A stretch of DNA of 64,000 bases, taken from positions 53,270,231-53,334,230 of the forward strand of contig CM055099.1 in the NCBI GenBank assembly GCA_029204225.1. The letters run 5' to 3'. Shown here piece by piece: positions 36,491 through 47,006 of this stretch. A program made the position numbers and the translations under genes. Every line of letters starts with the position of its first letter. The first letter of the stretch is position 1. A model generated the notes under the pieces. It did no database searches and was not told the origin of the DNA. It saw only the letters and a program-made list of their open reading frames with translations. The DNA is from Diphasiastrum complanatum (taxonomy: Eukaryota; Streptophyta; Lycopodiopsida; Lycopodiales; Lycopodiaceae).

Positions 36491-36500
36491 CTATATATAG
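36491..36500 (-). promoter_or_regulatory. Candidate TATA box in F LTR
   Basis: CTATATATAG lies about 180 bp downstream (in the direction of transcription) of the G-box palindrome. A leftward start near 36460 is predicted. Confidence 0.6.
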
Positions 36501-36676
36501 CTGAGAGAGATGACTCTCTCTCCTCTCTCTAGACCCTCCTTACCTAAAATATGCCCTATATAGGTAAAATTGGCATATATGTCCAAAATACATGAAAATG
36601 GACTCATTTCGAAGGTCTTGAAGTTTGACACTTCTTCATACTGAAAAAATACACTTACTAAAAATATCTAGACCTG

Positions 36677-36692
36677 TTTCACACGTGTGAAA
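36677..36692. promoter_or_regulatory. Palindromic G-box in F LTR
   Basis: TTTCACACGTGTGAAA is a perfect 16-bp palindrome containing the bZIP/bHLH G-box CACGTG. The same ACACGTGTG core occurs in the element A LTR (about 9510) and in the G leader (about 40591). Confidence 0.6.
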
Positions 36693-36769
36693 AGTCAGAT
36701 CCTAAACTATGTGCCATTTTTAGCAATTTTGGCCTAAAACTAGACAAGGAAATGTTGACAATTTTCACA

Positions 36770-37460
36770 ATATGTGTGGCCCTATGAGTACTCCCTCTCT
36801 GTGTTCAGCACTATATTTTATCACTTTTATCGATGATTAACCGAGATTTACCAGCATTATGTTCATTAAGAACAAGTATGAGGCATTCAACTATTTTAAA
36901 GACTTCAAACAGTTTGCTGAGACACAGATTGGTCGACTCAAGACCATTCGTACTGACAGTGGTGGAGAGTTTCTATCAAACGCAATGTTTGACTATCTAG
37001 TATCATTTGACATTCATTATTAGTTCACCACCAGCTACACACCGCAGTAGAATGGAGTAGCCGAAAGGAAGAACCGAACATTGCTAAATGCAACATGTTC
37101 AATGATGTCAAATGCTCAGCTCACCAAGAATTTTTGGGCTGAAGTTGTTCAACAGCTTGCTATCTGTAGAACTATTCGAATACCAAAGCAGTCAACTCAA
37201 AGACTCCTTTCGAAGTTTCCATTGGCTACAAACCGAGTTTAAGACACCTTTGAGTGTTTGTGGCTATCTTTGTTATGTACACATTCCCTTTGATTAGAGA
37301 AAGAAACTTGACCCTGTCAGCTGCAGGAGTATCTTCATTGGATACTCGACTTCACACAAAACTTATCGAATTTTTGATGTGGAGTCAAGCCGAATCTCAA
37401 TTAGTTGAGATGTAGTCTTTCTCGAAGACAAATTCTTTGACTTCAAGCAGAAGCAACAAA
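36770..37460 (+). pseudogene. E: integrase
   Basis: Continues directly from 31214. It shows MCGPMST, YFITFIDD then a stop, TIRTDSGGEFLS, and NGVAERKNRTLLNAT with the D, D and E positions recognisable. Stops occur near 36838, 37021 and 37048, and a frameshift follows at about 37150 into the GCKAYVHIP-type C-terminal region (which reads CGYLCYVHIPFD). Confidence 0.86.
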
Positions 37461-38540
37461 TGCAAGAGTTCGTCCCAACGACTCCCACCATTACCATCGA
37501 CAGGCCTCGACCTGTGACTGTCCTGACAAGCATTGAAGATACCTCTGTCACACAACAGAGAGACTCATCATCTCAGCAGCCGACTATTGTTCAAAGATCT
37601 GCTCGACATCGACAAGAACCTGATCATTTTACCCCTCAAGCATTCATCAGCAACGATGAACCTGCTTTAGTAACAGAAGTATTGTCAAGTTTGAATGTAG
37701 ACAACTAGCATTCTGCCATGCATGTTGAGTACAACTCATTGATGAAAAACAAGACCTGACATCTTGTCGAAGCTCTTACAAATGCAAAGATCATCGACAC
37801 CAAGTGGATCTTCAAGATGATGCTCAATCCAGATGGTTTAACAGCCACATGGAAATCTTGCTAGTAATCAAAGGTACGAACAAGCCTATGGGATTGACTA
37901 TACTGAGACATACAGTCCAGTCATAAAACTTCAATCAATTCGATCTTTATTCTCCTTCGTAGCTGTCGAAAATCTAGAAGTACACCAAATGGCCTTTCTG
38001 AATGGATATATACAAGAAGACATCTAAATCTATCAACCAGAAGGTTACGTCCTTCAAGGCCAAGAACATAAAGTATGTAAGCTGCAAAAGGCTCTCTACG
38101 GGCTAAAGCAAGCTCCAAGGGCCCGGGTTGATAGAATCAATCGATTCTTGTTGCAGCACGACTTCATTCCTAACTCTACTAACTCTAATGTTTATCTCAA
38201 ACACATAGGCTCAAGCTATGTCATAATAGTACTGTATGTTGATGACTCACTAATCATCAACAATTTGAATCAGTTGTTTCATGAGACAAAGACAATTTGT
38301 CGAAGGAATTTCAAATGACTGATTCAGGCCCTGTGCACTACCTTATTGGAATCGAGATAACTAGAGACAGAGCGAAGAGAAGTATCACGTTAAGTCAGAA
38401 AGGTATCTAACCAGTGTACTCTACAGGTATGGCATAGAAAATTACAAGTCAATAGACTCGCCTATGGACCCAGGACTCAAACTGTCAAAGAACATGTGCC
38501 CGACAACTGATGCAAAGAAGAAAGAGATGTGCAAATACCC
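37460..38540 (+). pseudogene. E: linker and reverse transcriptase
   Basis: A linker open from 37460 to 37708 (RSARHRQEPDHF) leads into RT: KWIFKM near 37803, then multiple frameshifts, EGYVLQGQ near 38040, the LKQAP motif near 38105 and the catalytic VLYVDDSLI near 38230. The RT end (PYQSIVGLIMY near 38540) enters the tandemly amplified segment. Not functional. Confidence 0.84.
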
Positions 38541-38544
38541 CTAT

Positions 38545-39335
38545 CAGTCAATAGTCGGATTGATCATGTATACCATGGTCTACACTAGACCTAATCATGT
38601 ATGCCATGGTACACTACACCTGATTAGTCAATAGTTGGATTGATCATGTATGCCATGGTCTACACTAGACTTGATTTAGCATTTACAATCAACACATTGT
38701 CATAGTTTATGTCAAATCCCGGACTACCTCACTAGAAGGCTCTACTCTGAGTATTGAGATACATTCAAGCCACTAAGCACTATGCTTTGTGTTATAATGG
38801 AAATACAGAGGATAGTCGAATTGATCATGTATACCATGGTCTACACTAGACCTGATCATGTATGTCATGGTACACTAGACCTAATCATGTATGCCATGGT
38901 ACACTACACCTGATTAGTCAATAGTTGGATTGATCATGTATGCCATGGTCTACACTAGACTTGATTTAGCATTTACAATCAACACATTGTCATAGTTTAT
39001 GTCAAATCCCGGACTACCTCACTAGAAGGCTCTACTCAGAGTATTGAGATACATTCAAGCCACTAAGCACTATGCTTTGTGTTATAATGGAAATACAGAG
39101 GATAGTCGGATTGATCATGTATACCATGGTCTACACTAGACCTGATCATGTATGTCATGGTACACTAGACCTGATCATGTATGCCATGGTACACTAGACT
39201 TGATTAGTCAATAGTCAGATTGATCATGTATGCCATGGTCTACACTAGACCTGATTAGTCAATAGTCGGATTGATCATGTATGCCATGGTCTAGACTAGA
39301 CCTGATTTAGCATTTACAGTCAACACATTGTCACA
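38545..39335 (+). repeat. Nested tandem repeat inside the RT of E
   Basis: Segments of about 260-290 bp beginning GATAGTCGGATTGATCATG recur at 38551, 38811 and 39101. Inside them, 30-60 bp subunits built on TGATCATGTATGCCATGGT...CACTAGACCTGAT recur about ten times. The subunit corresponds to the copia RT motif LIMYAMVYTRPD, so this is local amplification of a coding motif. Confidence 0.9.
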
Positions 39336-39777
39336 TTTTATGTCAAATCCTGGCCTACCTCACTAGAAGGCTCTACTCAGAGTATTGAGATACATTCAGG
39401 CCACTAAGCACTATGCTTTGATTTATAGTGGAAATACAAAGGATGATATGACATTACTTACTTATTCTGACTCTGATTGGGGTGGTAATGTGGACACAAG
39501 AAAATCCACATCTGGCTATCTTTGCTTTTTGGCAAGAGGACCCATTTCGTGGAATAGTCGAAAGTAGAAATGCATTTTCTTGTCCTTTACAGAAACAAAA
39601 TATGTCGTCGCTACCTCTGTAGTGAAGGAAATTATCTGGTTCAGAAGATTGCTTCAGGATCTTATGATCAATGTTGCATTATGTGTGAAGATTATTAAAA
39701 TATTATCTTCCTATCTCAAGTTTGGGGCCATGTCCATGGTTATTTCCACTATATTTCATGTTGTACATAAAAAGGTA
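39336..39777 (+). pseudogene. E: RNase H
   Basis: MRYIQATKHYALIYSG, SDSDWGGNVDTRKSTSGYLC, then GPISWNSRK followed by a stop, and SFTETKYVVAT (usually STTEAEYVAAT). The frame is lost by about 39700. No LTR follows, because the G element begins at 39778. Confidence 0.86.
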
Positions 39778-40419
39778 TGTGAATTGAGCACATAACCTTC
39801 TAGTTTAGGTTGAATTTGAGTTAGGTAGATTTAATTTTGATGACAATTTCATGTAGAATTTAGATAGCATGCAATGGCATATTCTATGCATGCAAGCCAC
39901 ATGCAATTAGTGCATGCAACATGCAAAGTGGTTTCTGTGATCTACACATGTCTAGGCAGTTTTATGAGTTGACATGCAGAACATGCAACATCCATGCATG
40001 CAGTTACACATGTGGATCTCTGGTAGGTAAATTAGTTTAGTTAAGTGGACTTTCCATGCAACTCCACTATAGGAATCCGAGTCTCTCTCATGTAGGGAAA
40101 GCTTGGCATGTTTTGCCATATTGTGTATAATGAGATTTTGGTAATTTGGACTCATTCTCTCTCTACCCGAGTTCTCTTTCATTGATTTTCTCTCTCTACC
40201 CGAGAGCAAACTGTTTTTCCCATACTGAGCACTTAGAATTATTTCTGACATTCAATTCTCATAGTGAGAAGTTAGATTTTTTCATCAGATGTATGCCATT
40301 GTGCTCTTGTCATAGATTTTTCAAGTATACTGTTCTCTGATCAATCTCATGCAATCACAACACCTTAGTAAGATCCTGTAGGGTGTGTGGTGAAGTTCAC
40401 ATGTGCTAAAAACTTCACA
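39778..40419 (+). repeat. 5' LTR of copia G
   Basis: About 642 bp from TGTGAATTGAGC to AACTTCACA, followed directly by a perfect PBS. The LTR ends resemble those of A and F (TGTGAA...TTCACA). The left boundary is inferred from the inverted terminal match. No second copy is in the window. Confidence 0.72.
39868..40002. promoter_or_regulatory. Cluster of nine CATGCA (RY) motifs in the G LTR
   Basis: CATGCA occurs at 39868, 39889, 39900, 39913, 39920, 39973, 39982, 39993 and 39997. RY motifs are bound by B3 factors of the ABI3/FUS3/LEC2 class in seed plants. The cluster lies where U3 should be. Confidence 0.6.
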
Positions 40420-40431
40420 TGGTATCAGAGC
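40420..40431 (+). other. Primer binding site of G
   Basis: Exact TGGTATCAGAGC immediately after the LTR end TTCACA. Confidence 0.92.
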
Positions 40432-41097
40432 TTGTGCCTTGAAGAGGTGAGGGTGTATACATCAGATCTTTAGTGCTTTTGCTTGTAGGAACTCGGATTT
40501 CAAACTCACTGAGAGACAAGCTATCTGTGGATCATAAGTGGATCAAAACGAGCTTGATCTATTCCGGCAGAGCCCTGTATGGACAGAGAGCTCACACGTG
40601 TGAAATTAGCCCTCATTAATTGAGTGCTACTTCTCTAGATTTGATCCAAATTTGATGTTCTATAGCTTGTTGGATAGGTATTGAAGAGTAGAATGTGTTG
40701 CTCGTGTTTCTAAATCAATTTGATTTGTTTTTAGAAGAGTTTTAGGAAATCAGAGAGTTTGAGAGAGTACTCAACTCGTGGGATATGCCAAAGTGAGCAC
40801 ACATCAGTTCTTTTTATCATTTTCATCATTTTTCACTGTCAATCAAGTAGAATTGGATAGAATGATTGTTCTGAGGTCTTAGACTTTTGACTTCTTACTT
40901 GCATGTGCTTCTTTTTTGTGACTGAAGCAAGATCCAAATTCAGGATAAATTGATTTATTGTGTTGAGAATTTGTTTTCACATCTGTTGCTAGATTTCATA
41001 GGTTGGATCAACATCAGTGTTAGATCCTAGATTGAGATAGTAAGCAACATCCTTTCAACTCCATTTTTTATCATTACTAGAATTTCTCAAAGAGAAG
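40432..41097 (+). other. G 5' leader
   Basis: About 670 bp with no gene. It contains the G-box palindrome core ACACGTGTGAAA near 40591. Confidence 0.6.
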
Positions 41098-41612
41098 ATG
41101 TCTTCATCTGGTTCACATTTCTTGGAGCACAGTGAGAGATTAACATCTTCCAATTATGCAATGTGGAAGATCAGAATGGAATCACTATTGATTTTACAAT
41201 ATGTAATGGATATTTTGAGTGGAGAACCTACTGCACCTAATGAAGCTACATCATTTCACAAAAGAACCAGAATTGCCCTTCATTTCATAAAATTGAATGT
41301 AACCAATGAAGTGTTAAGAGAGGTCAGTACATGCACTACTGCCAAGGAATCTTGGGATACTCTAAAAACAATCTATGAAATCAAGAATACTTCTGGATTG
41401 CTTACACTTATAAACCAAATATTTCTAAGTTATCAGAGAGGATGAGAGTGCTTCATCATATGTCATGAGAGTTAAGGATCTTCATCAAGAGTTAGCTAGT
41501 ATTGGTGATGCTCTTAAGAACACTGAACTTGTTCAAGTAGTCCTAAATGGACTTAGAGATGAGTATGACAATATTGTGCAGACTTATGCTGTCAGGGAGG
41601 ATCTTTCAAGAC
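41098..41612 (+). pseudogene. G gag, truncated
   Basis: Starts MSSSGSHFLEHSERLTSSNY and is homologous to the gags of A and F (MWKIRMESLL, KLNVTNEVLREVS). A stop and frameshift at about 41440 interrupt it, after which the frame resumes (VMRVKDLHQELASI, VVLNGLRDEYDNIVQTYAVR). Homology stops at about 41612, before the zinc knuckle, where a coiled-coil frame begins. Nothing else of pol follows. Confidence 0.85.
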
Positions 41613-42422
41613 TCTCTCAAAGAGTCCTATGAGAAGATCGACTCGCTTGAATCAGACAACACACAACTAATTGAACGAAATCGTTCTCTCAAAACACAGC
41701 TTCAGACTGCAACAAACGAAGCTGATTTTTTGAAGCAGACCAATGAGGCCAAGTCTATAAATTTTCAGACTCAAAATGATTCTTTGAAACAACAACTGTT
41801 GGCCTCAAATCAACACAATGTTGCTCTCCAGAAGCATTTACAAGAAGAGCGAGTCACACGAATAAAGGTAGAAGTTGCTCTTACTTTGTGCAACAATGCA
41901 GGCTCGATCACTATAGACCTCACGAAACTGAACCAACTCCAAGGCCAGATGCTCAAAAATTTGTGAGTCGAGTTCATGCAACCGGTCGAGGATGCGAAGG
42001 CTCTTGTCGAGGAAGAGTTGGCTGAGTTAAAGGAGCTATCTAGTGAAGCCACCCCAACTTGCAGTGGGCCCGACTCTCATGAAGAAAACATTCAGGCCCT
42101 GCTACGCATTGATGATCTGACGTAGCAAATTCAAGTTGTGCCTGCCTGCTCGAGAGTTACTGACCATCCAGAGTATTTGGAGGTAGTCACAAAGATTGAC
42201 AAGCTCGAACATGAGTTGTCAGATTTCAAGCAGCAGTTGGAAGACCAGAAGTTAGCTGTTGAGTTGCAAACTCAGGACTTGGCTACAGTAACTACTCAAG
42301 CAAAGCGAACACGTCAAAATCAGTCGAAGGTATGTGTTGAAAGATTCCATTCATTTGACGATTCTGGAAGTGGTGTCCTCAGGCATTTAACATTGAATTA
42401 CAATGGCGTGTGGACTACATGA
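41613..42422 (+). pseudogene. Unrecognised coiled-coil protein
   Basis: One frame of about 270 codons broken only by TGA at 41964 and TAG at 42123. The first part has clear heptads (YEKIDSLESDNTQLIERN, then FLKQTNEAK and LKQQLLASNQHNVALQKHL), and a second coil follows the stops (YLEVVTKIDKLEHELSDFKQ). It is alanine/glutamine/glutamate-rich with no cysteine pattern. I do not recognise the family. It begins exactly where gag homology ends, so it is either fused to gag by a deletion or belongs to a different element or host gene. Base composition is slightly more GC-rich than its neighbours. Confidence 0.5.
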
Positions 42423-43510
42423 TGCTACCAGGTGCAGTAGGCATCGCCTTCGATGATTGGAAGCAACCATGGGACAAGGACGACTTTCTCTGGTTATGGG
42501 CCCAGTTATCTATCGAGCAGAAAGGATGTCTCTATTGGGGCATCATTCAAGGTAAATTTCAGGTCGTGCCTTCCAATTCAGTAGAGCTATACATAGGCAC
42601 TTCTGCTATGTATGCTCTCGAATACATTCGTATCAAAGAATTCCAATTTTTGCAAAACGAAGACAATAAGTGACATTTTTGGAAGCGAAAGTCATAGTTT
42701 CAACTATACAAACCACAAGTTGTTGCGGATCTAGGTGCTTTTGACGATGCAGGTTTGCTGATTAATGTAAATATGGCCTATCTTGAACTTTTCAGTCTTA
42801 CGTGGATTGGGAGCGAAACCTTGCAGATTATTTTGCGGAGATTCGACACAATCTGCAAGATAGAAGGAAGTCACTACGTTATAAACAATTCTGTATATAT
42901 TCATTTTGGCAGTTTGGAACTTTTCCAGCAAAGACATTGTTTTTCGTTCAGAATCTTTATGTTAAAAGCTCTTTCATAAGATTTTCAGCTCGCTATTGTA
43001 AAGAAATCACACTACGTAGTGATTCAGATGCAGACAGAAAGTTAACTTAGGAGCTGTTCGATGGAACATTGCTCCGTGTTAAGCTTCAAGAATTCTGCAA
43101 CCTACCAATTGGCCATTATACGAAATCCAAAGAAGACTTGATGTTGATTGAGGCTCAACAAAATTTGGAGTTTGCCCAAAAACTACATGAAGGATTGAAT
43201 CCTTCGTAAATATTCATTCTTGTCTATATCGTGGTAATGTTTCTATGTGATGATGAATCCAAATCTTTGAACTTTAGATATGTTTTGAAGTTTGATTCCA
43301 GTTCTCATCAACAATTCAAAGATCAAATCAAATCAACCTATTTAAAGAAACAACAAAGACACATATTTTCTAAGACGAAGAAATATCTAAAGGAAGAAAC
43401 ATATGAAGAAATATCTTTTCGCCTTAATGAAAGTCTGAAGAATAGAAATTTTTGTGAATGATCCTCAAAAGAAAGATGATATGTTCACGAGGACGTTCCA
43501 CATTTGAGAA
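42423..43510 (+). pseudogene. Unrecognised decayed coding stretch
   Basis: Three shifted open stretches on the plus strand: 42410-42673 (GIAFDDWKQPWDKDDFLWLW), 42802-43050 (DWERNLADYFAEIRHNLQD) and 43231-43461. They look like one protein with frameshifts, following the coiled-coil frame. No domain recognised. A purine-rich GAGAAAGGGGATATG at 43495-43510 resembles a polypurine tract before an LTR start (TGATGCCACG). Confidence 0.35.
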
Positions 43511-44969
43511 AGGGGATATGTGATGCCACGAAACTGTTGAAAAATGAATATCAACATAAATATGGCATGATATACTCAAAAATGAAGATATGAGCTGGAT
43601 AAATATAAATCATGAAGAGGCCTAATTCATTTTTTGGGAATATATCTCCTAAGTACTTGCCTTATATTTAAGGACAAGACCTTTAAAAAGAAAGACATTG
43701 CCTTGGATAACCTTTACTAGGTCGTCCATGCGAAACGACTAGATATGAAAAGACATGTTAAACTAGAGTAATTTTAACTCCTAATTAAATATACCCTTAT
43801 AATATATTGAACGTATACTCAATCTAATTGTTAACTAGACCTTTTCGCGGGAGCGACACACCTGTTGTTTTAGAGGTGTGTTTGTTCGCCTCGTAGAACA
43901 TATATTGATCTCACACTTTAGTCTCAACCATCGAGAGAGAAGAGTTTATGCATATGTAAGAGGTTGAAGAAGTCAATAGAGTGCTGAGAGTTATTCTCCC
44001 TTATCTCTGTTTTCCGCACTATTGAGTGTGAGTGATCTTGAGTCTACTAGCAATCTCTAACGCATTACATGAATTACTCTCTGATCAGACAGACTCTCTA
44101 GCGCAATACAGTCATTTGTTGTGTATCCGTAAAACATGCTCCAAATAACTGTCTTAAAATCATTCGTCTGTCGCGAATACTTTCTTTTCGGCACTCGGAT
44201 AACGACTACATTTGGTACAGTCTAGCACAATCAAAACTGTATGTATACATATGAAATGACAATCATGGTTTAAACAATTGAGTCTTTGATCTGTGTTCCT
44301 AATTGTAATTGACATAATTTTCTAACGTGCTCTAAAACTATTCGTTTTCTTTAACCAAAACCTTGGACTTAAGCTGTTGAGGACTTCTATCTAGAAACGA
44401 ACAGTTCGCAAATGCGATTAATTAATTGTCTGCACAACCACGAATACATCAAACATTTATCGACTCTCTGTTGACACCTTAATCAGCTGGAGTGTAGTAT
44501 TGTTGTACTACTCTGATAACATCTCACCTGTAGAACGCATTTCATTTGATTTGATAGAGGCCAGATTGTTGTTCTGAAATTATTAACATTACACACCCCA
44601 AACACAAGTAATATTGGTTACTTTCTAATGTCTGTTGACAACCAGAATAACACTCGAAACCATAATTGTACCAAATACATAACTTTCTAATGTTTTCCTT
44701 TGTGGGAACGGCATTATTTACTACGCAATATATATTAACCTTGTTGGTATAGTACGACAGTAACATAGGTTGGGCTAGGCTTGCTGACATCCTCATGGGA
44801 CATATATCCAACATCACATACTACTCTCCTTAAATAAGTTATGTCCTCAAAACTCAAGGCTGAATATAAGACTTTGGCATGACATAATGAAGAATGGATA
44901 CTCGTGCTCATGCCATCGCCCTCTAAACTCATACAATCAGGTCATCACTCATTTCTAGTATCCAAGATC
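43511..44969. other. Possible LTR and unassigned sequence
   Basis: If 43495-43510 is a polypurine tract, a plus-strand 3' LTR would start at about 43520 (TGATGCCACG). No matching copy or LTR end can be found in the window. No gene seen. Confidence 0.3.
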
Positions 44970-45227
44970 TTGTGGGGTTCAAATCGAGTCACATTGGATG
45001 ATTCCTTTGATAGGTCCAATCGACCTTCAAACCAAGGTGATCCCCCTGACACAAACTTTTCTTTAGACAACTTACATGCAAAACTAAGTGTATCTGAGTT
45101 CCTTTAATTAAGAAGGTATAGTTGGTAAGCCAAAATTTCAATCTTTTCAAGAATTTGGTATGGTCCTCTATATCAAGTGGACAACTTGTGATGCTTGTCA
45201 GTATGCACTACTTTATAATTCTTTTGG
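44970..45227 (-). pseudogene. Ty3/gypsy integrase C-terminal relic
   Basis: The minus strand reads HKLST, YRGPYQILEKIEILAYQL, then after a frameshift GTQIHLVLHVSCLKK. This is the conserved GPY/F region and IHPVFHVSCLKK motif of Ty3/gypsy integrase, just before the chromodomain position. It has one stop and one frameshift, and nothing else of this element is attached. It is the only gypsy sequence I could identify here. Confidence 0.82.
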
Positions 45228-45234
45228 TGTTCAA

Positions 45235-45560
45235 AACTTTGACGTAAGAAGAAAAGATCCGACTCAATTTATATAAGTAAGCTTGCCTCCTTTCAAGTGC
45301 AAGAACACTCATTGAACTATCATAGATTTTACAACAATCAGAACCAAATTCAAATTTATGTGCTAATTTTGCTATTCTACTTATACAGAGTAGTTTCTTT
45401 GTAGAATAGGGACGTAAAGCATATTAGGATAGGACTTCATTTTTCATGTTGGAAGTGGAGCTTTGCAATACCATCATGGATGACATGGTGAGCACTGTCA
45501 TCACCTAGTTGAACGTATTTATTGGTGACATTGTTGATATTGTTGGAACCATTCCTTGTG
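45235..45560 (-). pseudogene. Copia protease/pre-integrase relic
   Basis: The minus strand shows NKYVQLGDDSAHHVIHDGIA (the copia protease flap region) near 45540-45450, and LALERRQAYLYKLSR (pre-integrase) near 45310-45260. Several stops. It directly abuts the gypsy relic, so at least two insertions or deletions meet here. Confidence 0.75.
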
Positions 45561-46758
45561 ATATGAATGAACTAATATGAATTGTATCAAAAATGCAAAA
45601 ATAAAAGAAAAATCTTAGTAAGTGACATTCATGCATTAAGATATTTTTGGAATGATTCTTGAAAAGTAACGCATTCAATAACAAAACTACAATATTACAC
45701 TGATAGAAAGCATTCAAGTGTTGTGCAAACTTCTCAGATCAATTTGAAGATTGATATTACAATACTGAGAAGACCAAAGATATTGTGGATCTGATTGAAT
45801 GTATGTTTATTCTCATACCCAAATTATCATACAATATGTTCCATTTGATCATTCGACCATTATCATTCTAATCATTCTCATTGATCATCTGACATTATCT
45901 CTCACTTAGATTCCATAAATTTTTATAACTAAAGAGCACAAGTTCTTGGAGATTTATGATAGTTGCTAGGTTAATTACTTGATACTAAAGGTGGTATATT
46001 GACTTGCCAAGTATTGACTTAGACTTATTATACCTTGTACAAGCATCTAAAGACATTTGACATAGACGTTGAGGGTCATATGTGAGTTTCATCGTTGGTC
46101 CGTCAAATTAAATCTAGTGTGTTTCGGTAGTTTGTCTTCTATTCATTTCTTGTAGACGGTCTCAAGGTAAGGGCAAAAAGGAGAAAGGCTCACAAGAGAA
46201 AGAGCTCCATTTTGAGTGGCACCATAAAAATGTCGATCGACATTTTTGTTGATTGGTCAAAGCTCAACATTGTCCTTTCCAGCAAATGGGCTTTTTACAC
46301 TTGAGTCGGCATTTGTTCAACATTTACACCGATCGGTATTTTTTAGCATTTAGGCCGATTGATATTTTGGGACTTGTATTCTAGTAATTTTCTTAAGTAG
46401 GAAAAAATGCCGATCGGAAAATTTCTAGACTTAGGCCTTTAGGCATTTTGCCTACTTATTTCTTTCAACAATTTTTGATTGCTTAAAAATTCCTTTTGGT
46501 AACTCAAAATTTTCATTGATCGACGTTGAACGACATTTGTCGCGGTCTATCCAAAACTTATTTTGTATACTATGTTGAATGCTAGGTGTTGAATTATATA
46601 AAATTTGAGTTTTTTTTTTCGGTGGGTAGAGTTTTCAAGAACTAGGAAGGAGTTTGGGTTTGGAACTTGTTCATTTCTTCACCGATTTGCAAGCCGACTG
46701 ATCCAAGAGATCACTAGCTATAGGACGATTTCACAGGGCTTGAAGACAACCAGGAAAG
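45561..46758. other. Unassigned sequence with GCCGATCGG motifs
   Basis: No gene. Between 46230 and 46420, variants of CCGATCGGYATTTTT recur four times in both orientations. Origin unknown. Confidence 0.45.
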
Positions 46759-46993
46759 AGGTAAAATAGCAATGATCAACTTATCCATTGCTTTCTTATT
46801 TCGACGGCACCACGTGTGCTTAGTTCTAGAATTATCGGGTCGTCTTTCTTTTACGAGCCCTTTGAGTGCTTTTAAGCAACTTTATCTTTGTACTTGTAAG
46901 TCAGTTGAATATACAGTCTGTGGAGAGCAATTTTTTTAATGTTGTGCTGAGGTGATTGATTCGGTCGGGTGTTTAAACTGTTTTTTCTTAACT
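46759..46993 (+). repeat. 5' LTR of I
   Basis: 235 bp, homologous to 52454-52710 (shared ATTTCGACGGCACCACGTG block and TTTGTACTTGTAAGTCAGTT block). Ends are AGGTAAAA...TTCTTAACT rather than TG...CA. It contains CACGTG. Confidence 0.85.
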
Positions 46994-47006
46994 TGGTATC
47001 AGAGCC
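46994..47006 (+). other. Primer binding site of I
   Basis: TGGTATCAGAGCC directly after the LTR, matching the initiator tRNA-Met complement. Confidence 0.92.

Larger units (their letters stand above)
36123..36769 (-). repeat. 5' LTR of F
   Basis: 647 bp, the promoter-bearing LTR for leftward transcription. It contains a G-box palindrome and a TATA box in the order expected for U3. Confidence 0.96.
31210..36774 (-). mobile_element. Young non-autonomous element F
   Basis: A 5,555-bp element (31215-36769) on the minus strand, with two 647-bp LTRs in which I find no difference by eye, a perfect 5-bp TSD ATATG (31210-31214, 36770-36774), a perfect 12-nt tRNA-Met PBS and a polypurine tract. It encodes gag with a zinc knuckle fused in frame to a long region with a degenerate RT-like segment. 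Protease and integrase are not recognisable. It is inserted in the integrase gene of E. Structural integrity with missing enzymes implies recent mobilisation by a helper copia. Confidence 0.95.
30330..39777 (+). mobile_element. Copia element E, split by element F, LTRs missing
   Basis: Plus-strand copia in two parts, 30330-31214 (end of gag, protease, pre-integrase) and 36770-39777 (integrase, RT, RNase H). Across the insertion of F, the codons flanking the ATATG duplication rejoin as the integrase HSDMCGPM-type motif. Neither LTR is present: the 5' end is truncated inside gag and the 3' end meets the LTR of G. Heavily mutated. Confidence 0.88.

Noticed and set aside
40420-40431. tRNA gene at PBS-like sequences
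   Set aside because: Only the 12-nt complement of a tRNA 3' end is present next to an LTR. No cloverleaf can be drawn here or at the other PBS sites.
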